A DNA stretch of 64,000 nucleotides from Paraburkholderia aspalathi (lineage in GTDB: Bacteria; Pseudomonadota; Gammaproteobacteria; Burkholderiales; Burkholderiaceae), in the NCBI RefSeq assembly GCF_900116445.1, contig NZ_FPBH01000004.1:248001-312000 (forward strand), written 5' to 3'. The translations under genes were made by a program, and so were the position numbers. This document shows positions 16,696-24,392 of this stretch, piece after piece. Numbering within the stretch: position 1 is the first letter of the stretch; every line of letters begins with the position of its first letter. The notes under the pieces were generated by a model that had not been told where the DNA came from, did not search any database, and saw only the letters and a list, made by a program, of their open reading frames with translations.

Positions 16696-18792
16696 CTAGA
16701 ACGTTGTGCGCAGCCCCACCATCACACTGCGACCACCTTCCGGAGCGATATCCCGGACGACCGAACTCGCATAACGGATGTCCTGGTTCGTCAGGTTATC
16801 GCCGCGGACATAAGCCAGCCAGTTCGTTGAACCGACGTGAAACCGATACGTCAGGATGAGCCCGAGTTTCGTATAGCTAGCAGTAGGCAAGTCATCCTGG
16901 GGAACGCGGTGCTGCCCCCACGCATGCTCCATTTCGGCGCGGGCGCCGAACGGACCATAACCGTAGTCCACCGCGAGCGTCGCGCGCAGCGGCGAAATGC
17001 GGGGCAGTGGTTCATCATTATCCATGTTGCGCGCGTGCGTGTAGTCGCCGACCAGTTCGACATCGACCTGGTGCGCCCCCCTCTGGAACACCCGCCACTT
17101 GCCGTCGAGCTCGATGCCGTAGAATTCCGCGCGCACGCCGCGATACACCGCCTCGTTCAATGCGTCGTCGGTACCGGGCGCGACCACCTGGTCATCGTCA
17201 TCGACCAGCCGTCCCGTGTTGTACTCAGTCAGATAGTTTTTGAAGCGGCTATAGAACACGCCGACGCTACCCCGGTTCGGACCATTCTGAAAGCGCAGCG
17301 ACAGGTCGGTCGAGACGGCCTTCTCCTTCTGCGCACCGGGATTGCCGATCAGGTACTGCCCGGTCGCGTCGTGGGGACCGTTCGCAAACAGTTCATAGAG
17401 TGCCGGCGCACGCTCCGTGTAGGCAACGTTGCCCGCCACCGACCACGCAGGCGTGAATTTGTACAACGCGCCAAGCGACGCACTGACGGCATTGAAATCA
17501 CGGTCCAGTGCACTCGCGAACCTGTCGTTGCCCGCCGCAGTCGGATCCTGCTTTACGTGCTCGTAGCGTGCCCCTGCGCTCAGCTTCAATGCATTGGTGA
17601 CATTCCATTCCTCAAGCCCAAAGAGGGCGACGTTGGTCGTCTGCGTTGTTGGAACAAGTGCCTCGTCGCCGAGCGCCGAGAACGTGTTCTGGCTGAGCTG
17701 CACACCCACAGCGCCTTCGAACGGACCGATCTTCCGGTGCCGGGCCTCGATCCGGGCCTCGTACCCGTGATTGCGAAAGGTGGTACTGGTTTCGCCGTTG
17801 TCGATTTCCTTGTGTTCGTAATCCGTGTAGCCGAAGTCGAACTTCAACTGTGAGAAGGGCCCCTGCAGATTGCGCACTTCCGAGGCGAACGCCACGTGGT
17901 CCTGATGCATCCGCAACCGCACGTCGTCCTCGGCCACGGAGCCATAGTTCGCTTCATAGCCGTTGTAGGACACGCCGGCGTATCCGTCCGTCCATGTGTA
18001 TGAACCGCCGAGCGCGCCACCGTGCCACCGGCCGTCCGAGTTCGGGATGCTGCCGTAGGCCTCATCCGCATCGGGACCGTCGAGCGCGCGCTGACGGTCG
18101 GAGTGAGCGAAGCCCGGGATGCGCTCCTTGCCCGTCTCGCGGTCGAACACGTCCGCGTGAAATGCGAACTGGCCATTGCCTGCCTCGACCTGTGCCGCGC
18201 CGGCGCGCGCACTGTTCGCTCCACCGTAGCTCGCATCGACGGCGCCCGTCACGCCCTTGATGGGCTCGCGGGGAATACGGTTGTCGATCGTGTTCACGAC
18301 CCCGCCAATCGCGTTGCCGCCGTAGAGCAGCGCCGCCGGTCCGCGTACGATCTCGACGCGCTCGATGGTGAGCGGCTCCTGCGGCACCGCATGGTCATAA
18401 GACAGCGACGACGCGTCCCACGCCGCTACCCCGTTCTGCAATATGCGGATGCGATCTCCATCCATGCCACGGATGATCGGCCGCCCCACCATCGGCCCGT
18501 AGGTCGTGGTCGAGACGCCCGGCAGGCCGTTCAGGGTCGCTCCGAGCGAGTTTGTCTGCCGGCGGATCAGCGCATCGCCATACAGTGCAGTTGCTGGCGC
18601 GATCAGGTCCGTGTCCCCAAGCGGGTTCGCAGTCACGAAAACCGGCGCGAGCGAGCCGCCGGGGATGGCTGTGGGATCCTGCGGCGTGGCGGGCACCCGG
18701 GACTGCGCATGCGCCAGCGTAGCCAGCAGCGCAATCGAGAGCGGAGACAGCCGGCTCAACTGCAAGGAGAAGCGGGGAAGAGTTCGGTTCAC
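16696..18792 (-). CDS. znuD: TonB-dependent outer-membrane receptor (ZnuD-like)
   Basis: This is a roughly 698-aa receptor. A GTG start at 18792 gives a clean signal peptide (LSPLSIALLATLAHAQS). The longer ATG frame would start upstream of the Zur box and is rejected. The plug domain shows TALYGDALIRRQTNSLGATL, RPIIRGMDGDRIRILQNG and IERVEIVRGPAALLYGGNAI. The last strand ends VMVGLRTTF, with the expected terminal Phe. Asp/His-rich loops follow the ZnuD/TonB metal-receptor pattern. Zur box C and its place beside zur support zinc as the ligand. Confidence 0.85.
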   Translation of the reverse strand: MNRTLPRFSLQLSRLSPLSIALLATLAHAQSRVPATPQDPTAIPGGSLAPVFVTANPLGDTDLIAPATALYGDALIRRQTNSLGATLNGLPGVSTTTYGPMVGRPIIRGMDGDRIRILQNGVAAWDASSLSYDHAVPQEPLTIERVEIVRGPAALLYGGNAIGGVVNTIDNRIPREPIKGVTGAVDASYGGANSARAGAAQVEAGNGQFAFHADVFDRETGKERIPGFAHSDRQRALDGPDADEAYGSIPNSDGRWHGGALGGSYTWTDGYAGVSYNGYEANYGSVAEDDVRLRMHQDHVAFASEVRNLQGPFSQLKFDFGYTDYEHKEIDNGETSTTFRNHGYEARIEARHRKIGPFEGAVGVQLSQNTFSALGDEALVPTTQTTNVALFGLEEWNVTNALKLSAGARYEHVKQDPTAAGNDRFASALDRDFNAVSASLGALYKFTPAWSVAGNVAYTERAPALYELFANGPHDATGQYLIGNPGAQKEKAVSTDLSLRFQNGPNRGSVGVFYSRFKNYLTEYNTGRLVDDDDQVVAPGTDDALNEAVYRGVRAEFYGIELDGKWRVFQRGAHQVDVELVGDYTHARNMDNDEPLPRISPLRATLAVDYGYGPFGARAEMEHAWGQHRVPQDDLPTASYTKLGLILTYRFHVGSTNWLAYVRGDNLTNQDIRYASSVVRDIAPEGGRSVMVGLRTTF

Positions 18793-18834
18793 GGTTATTG
18801 TTCTAGCAAGGTTTTGTACAAACCAGGCACATGC

Positions 18835-18853
18835 AATGCAACGATATAACATT
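18835..18853 (-). promoter_or_regulatory. Candidate Zur box C (TonB receptor)
   Basis: The plus strand reads AATGCAACGATATAACATT. One half matches boxes A/B (AATGCAAC) and the other matches the classic Zur half-site (ATAACATT), with the same 3-base spacer. It lies 43 bases upstream of the GTG start of the receptor. Confidence 0.75.
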
Positions 18854-18952
18854 ACATTGCATGTCAGCATTCCGCCATGCCTGGCACTAGCATCGAGGCC
18901 CTGTAGCCAGAACGGCTGGATATATTACAGTTGACCAAGAAGACGCCGACGA

Positions 18953-18971
18953 AATGATATAACATAGCTTA
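18953..18971 (+). promoter_or_regulatory. Candidate Zur box D (zur copy 2)
   Basis: The plus strand reads AATGATATAACATAGCTTA. The left half AATGATAT is close to AATGTTAT; the right half is weaker. It sits 36 bases before the ATG at 19008, suggesting autoregulation of zur. This is the least symmetrical of the four sites. Confidence 0.5.
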
Positions 18972-19007
18972 CAATCGGTAAAGATCGGGCTTGGGATAGG
19001 AGAGGCA

Positions 19008-19466
19008 ATGACGGCAGCAGACACCGGAACAGCATTGGACACACTTGAAAGGCGCTGCGCAGCCGCCGGGCATCGTCTGACGCCGCTGCGGCGACAGGTA
19101 CTCAGCCTTCTGCTCAGGCGTAACGGACGGGCGACGGCCTACGAAATCATCAACGATTTGCCTTCAGTCGGCCGGCGACCCTCCCCGCCTTCGGTGTATC
19201 GCGCGCTTGAATTTCTGATGAAGATCGGATTCGTAAATCGTGTGGCCGCGACCAGCACCTTTTTTGTATCTGTAACTGATGGCCCGCGACGCCATACAGT
19301 TCTCCTGGTGTGTGCGGCCTGCGGTGCAACGGAGGCACTGGAAGACGAAGGGCTCGAACGGGCTCTGTCCCAGGCGGCGGGTTCGGCACACTACGAAGTG
19401 GATGGCGGTCAGACAGAGGTGAACGGTATCTGCGGAGCCTGTCAACGTGGACTTGCCCCTGCATAA
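19008..19466 (+). CDS. zur: Zinc uptake regulator Zur, copy 2 (3' end supplied by the IS)
   Basis: This 152-aa Fur-family protein has the winged helix TPLRRQVLSLLLRRNGRATA, then YEIINDLPSVGRRPSPPSVY and RALEFLMKIGFVNRV, the wording typical of Zur. CAACG and CGACQ give two CxxC pairs. GRRPSPPSVYRAL is strongly Zur-like. The IS2-like end begins at 19448, so the final five residues (GLAPA) and the stop are encoded by the insertion. The Zur fold and all metal ligands are complete before that point, so the protein is probably still active. Confidence 0.9.
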   Translation: MTAADTGTALDTLERRCAAAGHRLTPLRRQVLSLLLRRNGRATAYEIINDLPSVGRRPSPPSVYRALEFLMKIGFVNRVAATSTFFVSVTDGPRRHTVLLVCAACGATEALEDEGLERALSQAAGSAHYEVDGGQTEVNGICGACQRGLAPA

Positions 19467-19484
19467 CCGGACACGTGGTCACGC

Positions 19485-20327
19485 TTAGGTTGGTGAGTTT
19501 GCTTGCTGACGGAATTCGCGTGGCGAGCGGTATTTCGAAGCGCTGTGCGGATGCGATACGTTGTAGTGGTCGAGCGCGATGGCCAGGTTTTGCAGAGCCG
19601 TTCTCGCATCAGGTTTGGGCATCCACGAGACATAATCGCGCTTTATCGTTTTGACAAAGCTCTCGGCCATTCCGTTGCTCTGCGGACTTCTGACGGGTGT
19701 CGTCACGGGCTTCAGGCCGATTGCCCGCGAGAACGTCAGCGTCTCGTCGGCAATGTAGCAGGAACCGTTGTCGCTAAGCCACTCGATTTCGCTATCAGTT
19801 TTCAGCGCTCCGTGGAAGCGGCTCTCGACGGCCTGAAGCATCACGTCACGCACCATGTCACCGGTGTAGCCGCCGGTGCTGGCCACCCAGCTAATGCCCT
19901 CGCGGTCGCAGCAGTCCAATGCAAAGATGACGCGCAATGGCGAGCCGTCATCACAACGGAATTCGAAGCCGTCCGAGCACCAGCGCGCATTGCTCCGGTC
20001 CACCGCGACCCTGCCGTCATGCCGCCGCGTGGATTCAGGATGTCGAGCGCGGCGCTCGAGCAGCAGACCGTGCGTGCGCATGACCCGATAAACCCGCTTT
20101 GCATTAACACGCGGTTGGGCCCGTGCATCCCTGTTTCGCCGCAATAGCGCCCACACACGCCGGTAACCGTAGGTGGGCAGGTCGGCGACCAGTCCCCGAA
20201 GCTCGGTCACCAGCGGTATATCGCCCAGAACCGGCATTCTGCGCTGGTCGACCCACTCGGCGGGGCGCTTCGATTTGACCGCAGGATTAGAGCGCGACAC
20301 ACCCAGGACTTCACAGACCGTCTTCAT
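19485..20327 (-). CDS. IS2-like transposase OrfB (DDE integrase domain)
   Basis: This 280-aa protein has the rve catalytic residues Asp in RWCSDGFEF, Asp in WLSDNGSCY and Glu in [15 protein letters not shown], with typical IS3 spacing. The N-terminal helical region includes [14 protein letters not shown]2 OrfB is normally joined to OrfA by -1 frameshifting; here the two frames overlap by four bases at 20324-20327. It appears intact. Production of the active OrfAB fusion would depend on splicing of the intron in orfA. Confidence 0.9.
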   Translation of the reverse strand: MKTVCEVLGVSRSNPAVKSKRPAEWVDQRRMPVLGDIPLVTELRGLVADLPTYGYRRVWALLRRNRDARAQPRVNAKRVYRVMRTHGLLLERRARHPESTRRHDGRVAVDRSNARWCSDGFEFRCDDGSPLRVIFALDCCDREGISWVASTGGYTGDMVRDVMLQAVESRFHGALKTDSEIEWLSDNGSCYIADETLTFSRAIGLKPVTTPVRSPQSNGMAESFVKTIKRDYVSWMPKPDARTALQNLAIALDHYNVSHPHSASKYRSPREFRQQANSPT

Positions 20328-20719
20328 CGGTCGTCCCCCGGCAGCAATGGTGAGCGCGCAATCAATTTTTTTGCCCGGCCGTACTCCACTGCTTCGCGAA
20401 GGATTTCCACTTCCATGGTCTTCTTGCCCAGCAGCCGCTGGAGTTCGCGAATCTGCTTCATCGCTTCGACCAGGTCGGAGGCCGGCACCACCTGTTCGCC
20501 GGCACTTACGGCTGACAGGCTGCCATCCTGATACAGCTTGCGCCAGGCGAACACCTGGTTCGCATTCACCTGATGGCGTCGGGCTACCCCGGAAACGCTC
20601 GCTCCGGGTTCGAAGGTCTCGCGCACTATCGCGAGTTTCTCTTCAACCGAGCGGCGCCGGCGCTGTTCCGGCTGGGTCAGAACCTCTACGGGTTCTACGT
20701 TGGAGTTAGGCTTAAACTC
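20324..20719 (-). CDS. IS2-like OrfA, 3' exon (start codon beyond the intron at 21545-21547)
   Basis: The protein reads [30 protein letters not shown], then a helix-turn-helix ([20 protein letters not shown]) and a Leu-zipper-like stretch ending [20 protein letters not shown]. This aligns along its length with IS2 OrfA. No native ATG exists in this segment. An ATG lies exactly at the 5' exon edge (21547-21545), and joining it to the exon restores the frame (M-E-F-K-P or M-F-K-P). The apparent ATG at 20797 lies inside intron domain V and is considered accidental. Confidence 0.75.
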   Translation of the reverse strand, partial: EFKPNSNVEPVEVLTQPEQRRRRSVEEKLAIVRETFEPGASVSGVARRHQVNANQVFAWRKLYQDGSLSAVSAGEQVVPASDLVEAMKQIRELQRLLGKKTMEVEILREAVEYGRAKKLIARSPLLPGDDR

Positions 20720-21544
20720 GGGTAAGGCCGCAGCGTCGCCGCCGCAGCCTCCCCTAAGAACCGTACGTGCAAGTTTCCCTGCATACGGCTCAAGCATTCC
20801 AAAGCCGCACGCCTGTGTGACCGGCGTCTACAAACTGACGCCTGCGCATCGTCTTGCCGAGGTTCTTCCACCGAAGCGGAGGGCGCAGACACCGCGAACG
20901 ATGCTCTCTCATGCTTCCCTCTACGAAGTCTTTCGACAGCTTTGCGCTAGAACACCGGACGGAAGTCTGCCCGCTTTCGCGTAGGGTGATGTTACAACCC
21001 CTATCTGGACCATTACAGCCCGGCATTCGCTTTATCCGTCTTCTCATACCCGCACAGTCAACGACTTGCCTTTCGGTTCATCTGCCACGTGGGCAACTGT
21101 ACGGGCTTACCACGTTCCCGTTTCATCACACGACCGGGTTAGGGTCCGCCTTTTCGCCGGCGGGGATTTCGACGACGTGCTCCGACCTATGAACGGAGCA
21201 TCCACCCGCGCACCAGTTTGGTTAATGCCTGACAGCAGCTTTGGCATCCTTCTTCTGACGACGTTTATCAGCGATTCACATGTGTTACCCATACCGGTCA
21301 GCCTTGCGTCTCAGCCCCGTCGCTGCTCAGAGCCTCTACGCGTCACCTCGCGGCGGCGCATACAGTTGGACTACGTTGTCGGAAAGGCTTCATCCAGCGT
21401 CGTCACCAACGAAAGATGCTTTCCTAGGCTACCGCTGGTCGCACAACGGGTCCACTGTCGCGGAAACATGTTCGCACGACCGAACAATGATGAAGCGGAC
21501 ACACACTGCGCTCTCAACGACGAGCCTCATGCTTCGTGTCGCAC
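20720..21544 (-). mobile_element. ORF-less group II intron
   Basis: On the minus strand the 5' end is GTGCGAC (21544-21538), the standard bacterial group II start. Domain V is a full 34-nt hairpin at 20791-20758, with the AGC triad (GAGCCGTATGC), a GAAA loop and closing GCACGTACGGTTC. Domain VI follows (GGGGAGGCTGCGGC pairing with GCTGCGGCCTTACCC), with a bulged A before the 3' end. The exact 3' boundary is 20720 or a few bases lower. No reverse transcriptase/maturase ORF is present in about 825 nt, so splicing would need a maturase in trans. Confidence 0.8.
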
Positions 21545-21611
21545 CATAGGCGGAAGACTACCTTAAAATTTAAGCGTTACCTCGTGTCCGGTTTTCGACG
21601 GGGCCGTTCCA

Positions 21612-21844
21612 CCTACCTCGATGATCTCACCGGTAATCTCGTGGCCGAGTACAAGGCCAGCGGGAGCAGTGGTTCGACCACGCACCATATGCTGGTCCGA
21701 ACCACAGATGTTTGTCGCGACGACTCGCAGAATGACCCCATGATTAGCCCTACGACCAGCCGGGTCTACAAGCTCGGGAAATGCGATGTTCTGAACCTCA
21801 ACCTTGCCCGCTCCGATATAAACGACTCCACGATTTCCTGACAT
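21612..21844 (-). pseudogene. fdhA: Glutathione-independent formaldehyde dehydrogenase, truncated by the IS
   Basis: About 77 N-terminal residues remain: MSGNRGVVYIGAGKVEVQNI, then VVATNICGSDQHMVRGRTTA and GLVLGHEITGEIIEVG. These match zinc alcohol dehydrogenases of the FdhA type, including the catalytic-zinc Cys in NICGSD and the GHE motif. An AGGAGA ribosome site precedes the ATG. The IS end at 21611 cuts the gene, and codons after EVG come from the IS. FdhA would oxidise formaldehyde released by the demethylase in this cluster, so its loss removes a detoxification step unless another copy exists. Confidence 0.85.
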
Positions 21845-21898
21845 AGTGTCTCCTATTTATGCTCTGTCAATACTATTCGCGGTCTCAAACCAGGTTGC

Positions 21899-23128
21899 TC
21901 ACAACCACTCGGTCTCGAAACCATACGACGTAAGCGGCACGCAGCCGCATTCCGTCAGAACCACCTGCTGCTCGAGTTTCACCCCTTCGGTTCCCCCTTC
22001 TGCACCGATGTAACTCTCGACGCAAAGTGTCATACCGGATTCAAACCGACCGTCGTATCCACCACTCTCCCAATCTACGTGGTGCGCGACATTCGGATAC
22101 TCGTCAACCATGCCAATGCCATGAGCCACGCAGCTATAGCGGTTCTGAACGTAGCGTTCCGGAATCTTCCAGGCCTTTTCAGAAAATTCATGGAAATTCA
22201 TACCAGGACGAAGCAAATCCATATTGAAATGAATCTGCGCATAAGCTGTTTCATAGAGGCGGCGTTGGTCATCGGACGGACGCGTGTGACCTACAGTCCA
22301 TGTCCTTGAAATATCAGAACAGTAGCCATTCGGGCCCACCATGTCCGTGTCGAAAGCTAGCAGCTCTCCACGCTGCAGGACCCGCGATGAGCACTCGTGC
22401 ATCCAGGGATTGGTCCGGTCACCCGATGCTAGCAATCGAGTCTCAATCCACTCTCCACCATGACGAATATTTTCGTAGTGCAGATGCGCCCACAGGTCCT
22501 GCTCAGTCATTCCGGGACGAAGCTCACGATGCATGCGTGCAATTCCGCTTTCGCACGCACGGATTGACTCGGTCATAAGGACCAACTCGCCTGGCGACTT
22601 GATTGCACGCGCCATTTCCATCATGGCTTGCCCGTCTAGAAGCGTCATTCCTCTTTCTACCAGGAACGCAGTACCCATTGGGTCAAGCCTGTCCACTGCC
22701 AATCGCGCTTCGTTTGGCGCGCGCGCTTGCAGGACGTCCAGGATTTCTTCACCCCAGAGCTGCGCGCGTTTTTCGGCGTTGCCGCCAGCACTGAAGAATG
22801 ACCAGCTCACTGCGCTGCGCAACTCCAGGTCCAGACGTAAGCCGTCCCACACATGTTTGCAACTGTGAAACTCCCATCCGATTACGCGGCCGTCAGCGAA
22901 TACCATTACATACCGGGAGGGGTTTCGCCCCGTCCAGATTTGCATATTCGACGTGTCCGTTGCATAGCGAATGTTAACGGGGTCGTACAGCAGGATGGCC
23001 GAACAGTTGTTCTTCTTCAGTTCCTCTTGCACGCGTGACAGTCGATAGGCGCGCACATCTAAAAGTGTTTGCTCTGTCCGCATGGAACGGACGACATCAG
23101 TCGTATCAATCACATCGCTGCTGAGCAT
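21899..23128 (-). CDS. dddP: M24-family protein closely resembling DMSP lyase DddP
   Basis: In this 409-aa protein, diagnostic runs match DddP as I remember it: DPVNIRYATDTSNMQIW, then ENIRHGGEWIETRLLASGDR, TNPW and AFDTDMVG..DISRTW. The metal ligands Asp260, Asp262, Asp272, His336, Glu371 and Glu386, plus the catalytic-base Asp342 and Tyr331, all sit exactly 35 positions before their counterparts in Ruegeria DddP (295, 297, 307, 371, 406, 421, 377, 366, recalled from memory). DddP cleaves dimethylsulfoniopropionate to DMS and acrylate. The start at 23128 follows GGAGGGAG and lacks the N-terminal tail of about 35 aa. A different betaine-type substrate remains possible. Confidence 0.75.
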   Translation of the reverse strand: MLSSDVIDTTDVVRSMRTEQTLLDVRAYRLSRVQEELKKNNCSAILLYDPVNIRYATDTSNMQIWTGRNPSRYVMVFADGRVIGWEFHSCKHVWDGLRLDLELRSAVSWSFFSAGGNAEKRAQLWGEEILDVLQARAPNEARLAVDRLDPMGTAFLVERGMTLLDGQAMMEMARAIKSPGELVLMTESIRACESGIARMHRELRPGMTEQDLWAHLHYENIRHGGEWIETRLLASGDRTNPWMHECSSRVLQRGELLAFDTDMVGPNGYCSDISRTWTVGHTRPSDDQRRLYETAYAQIHFNMDLLRPGMNFHEFSEKAWKIPERYVQNRYSCVAHGIGMVDEYPNVAHHVDWESGGYDGRFESGMTLCVESYIGAEGGTEGVKLEQQVVLTECGCVPLTSYGFETEWL

Positions 23129-23244
23129 GTACTCCCTCCAGGGAAACAGTCCGTTTAGATTTTTAGTAATGCACGGGACGATCTCATCGTGACAGAACGA
23201 GCTAGAGGCCACGTGTTACCACGTGGCAAGCCTAGCAGGCGGTT

Positions 23245-24375
23245 TCAAAGTTCAAGGACCAGGTCCGATGTGGGTCGGCTGCAGCAAAGCAGACGGAAAC
23301 CCTTCTGAACTTCACGTTCACGAATGCCGCCGTTGTGTTTCATGTCAACCGAACCTTCAAGGACCTTCGTCTTGCAGGTGCCGCACATACCCTGGCTGCA
23401 CGACGATGGGATTGCGACACCGTTCTTTCTGGCCGCAACCAGTACGGTCTCTGACGCGTTTATCGTGAAGGACTTCGAGGAACGAGAAAGTTTGATGGTA
23501 AAAGTCTCCTGCGCCGCTTCGCTTTTGGCCACGGCGGGTTCTGGAGCAACACCGGCGGAGATGTCGAAACTCTCCTGGTGATATCGAGCCGGGTCGTGAC
23601 CGCCTTCACGCAGCAGTTTTCTGACTGCGCTCATGTAGGGGGCCGGGCCGCAGGTGAACACCTCGCGTTCTGCATAATCCGGAAGCCATTTAGAGAGCAA
23701 CTCGAGGCTCAGACGCCCGGTGGCGCCCGCCCAATCTTGCTCTTCGCCAACACCTTCGCAGACGAAGAAAAGGCGCAGACGCGGCGACAGCTTCGCGAGC
23801 CGTTGCAATTCCTCACGGAAGACGATGTCGGCGGGCGTCCTTGCACTGTGCACGAACGCGACATCTCGGTCGAGCCCCAGGTCGATGCCCGCTCGTGTCA
23901 TCGACATCAAGGGCGTCACGCCAGAGCCGGCCGACAGGTACAGCGACTTCGCTGCGGGCGCGGCCGTCGGCGTGAAAGTGCCCGCCGGACCATATGCTTC
24001 AAGCCGGCTTCCTGGGTGCATGTTTCCATGCAACCAGTTCGACATCGTCCCGCCGGGAACCCGTTTGACGGTGATGGAGAGCAGATAGGGCCGCGTTGGA
24101 GCAGAGGATATCGTGTAGCAGCGCTCGACCGATTGCCCTTGCACGTCCGCCGATACGGTCATGAACTGGCCCGGCTCGAAACGCACGGGCAATCCGTCGC
24201 TCGTGCGAAATTCAAAGCTTTTGACGTCGTGCGTTTCGTCGACGACACGACAACACGTCAGCGTCTGCTGGACGCTACTCGGCCAGAGCCCGCCACCACT
24301 CTCCCACGTGTCGGCATTAGACAGCCTGTCGGTGGTCTCGGGTACAGGCTCAAAAATTCTTTCAACAGAGTTCAT
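23245..24375 (-). CDS. gbcB: Ferredoxin-NAD(P) reductase partner of the Rieske demethylase (GbcB-like)
   Basis: In this 376-aa protein, the FAD domain shows RCYTISSAPT, the NAD(P) domain shows LSAGSGVTPLMSM and the end FTCGPAPYM. A C-terminal plant-type [2Fe-2S] domain carries SSCSQGMCGTCKTK and a late Cys pair (LLCCS). It passes electrons from NAD(P)H to the oxygenase encoded just upstream, with a 17-base gap. This matches GbcB/Stc-type reductases used in betaine demethylation. Confidence 0.88.
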   Translation of the reverse strand: MNSVERIFEPVPETTDRLSNADTWESGGGLWPSSVQQTLTCCRVVDETHDVKSFEFRTSDGLPVRFEPGQFMTVSADVQGQSVERCYTISSAPTRPYLLSITVKRVPGGTMSNWLHGNMHPGSRLEAYGPAGTFTPTAAPAAKSLYLSAGSGVTPLMSMTRAGIDLGLDRDVAFVHSARTPADIVFREELQRLAKLSPRLRLFFVCEGVGEEQDWAGATGRLSLELLSKWLPDYAEREVFTCGPAPYMSAVRKLLREGGHDPARYHQESFDISAGVAPEPAVAKSEAAQETFTIKLSRSSKSFTINASETVLVAARKNGVAIPSSCSQGMCGTCKTKVLEGSVDMKHNGGIREREVQKGFRLLCCSRPTSDLVLEL

Positions 24376-24392
24376 GACTGTGGTGGTCCTGC

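Larger units (their letters stand above)
19448..21611 (-). mobile_element. IS2-like element (IS3 family) carrying a group II intron
   Basis: The ends are inverted repeats. The low end reads inward TGGACTTGCCCCTGCATAAC then CGGACACGTGGTCACGCTTA. The high end, on the minus strand, reads TGGAACGGCCCCGTCGAAAA then CCGGACACGAGGTAACGCTTA. Both resemble the IS2 ends (TGGATTTGCCCC...). The span is 2,164 bp; without the roughly 825-bp intron it is about 1,339 bp, close to IS2 (1,331 bp). The five bases outside each end differ (caacg and cctac), so no target duplication is present. The element disrupts fdhA and the tail of zur. Confidence 0.85.

Noticed and set aside
16837..17853. 338-codon plus-strand ORF opposite the TonB receptor
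   Set aside because: It is the shadow of a high-GC receptor gene whose plug and barrel motifs are unmistakable on the minus strand.
20324..20797. 157-codon continuous ORF joining intron domain V/VI to IS2-like OrfA
   Set aside because: The first about 25 codons are the structured domain V and VI of the group II intron. The true start is more likely the ATG at 21547-21545 joined by splicing.
23128..23212. Longer N-terminus for the DddP-like protein
   Set aside because: The extra 28 codons have no ribosome site and do not resemble the DddP N-terminus I recall, while ATG 23128 has GGAGGGAG directly upstream.
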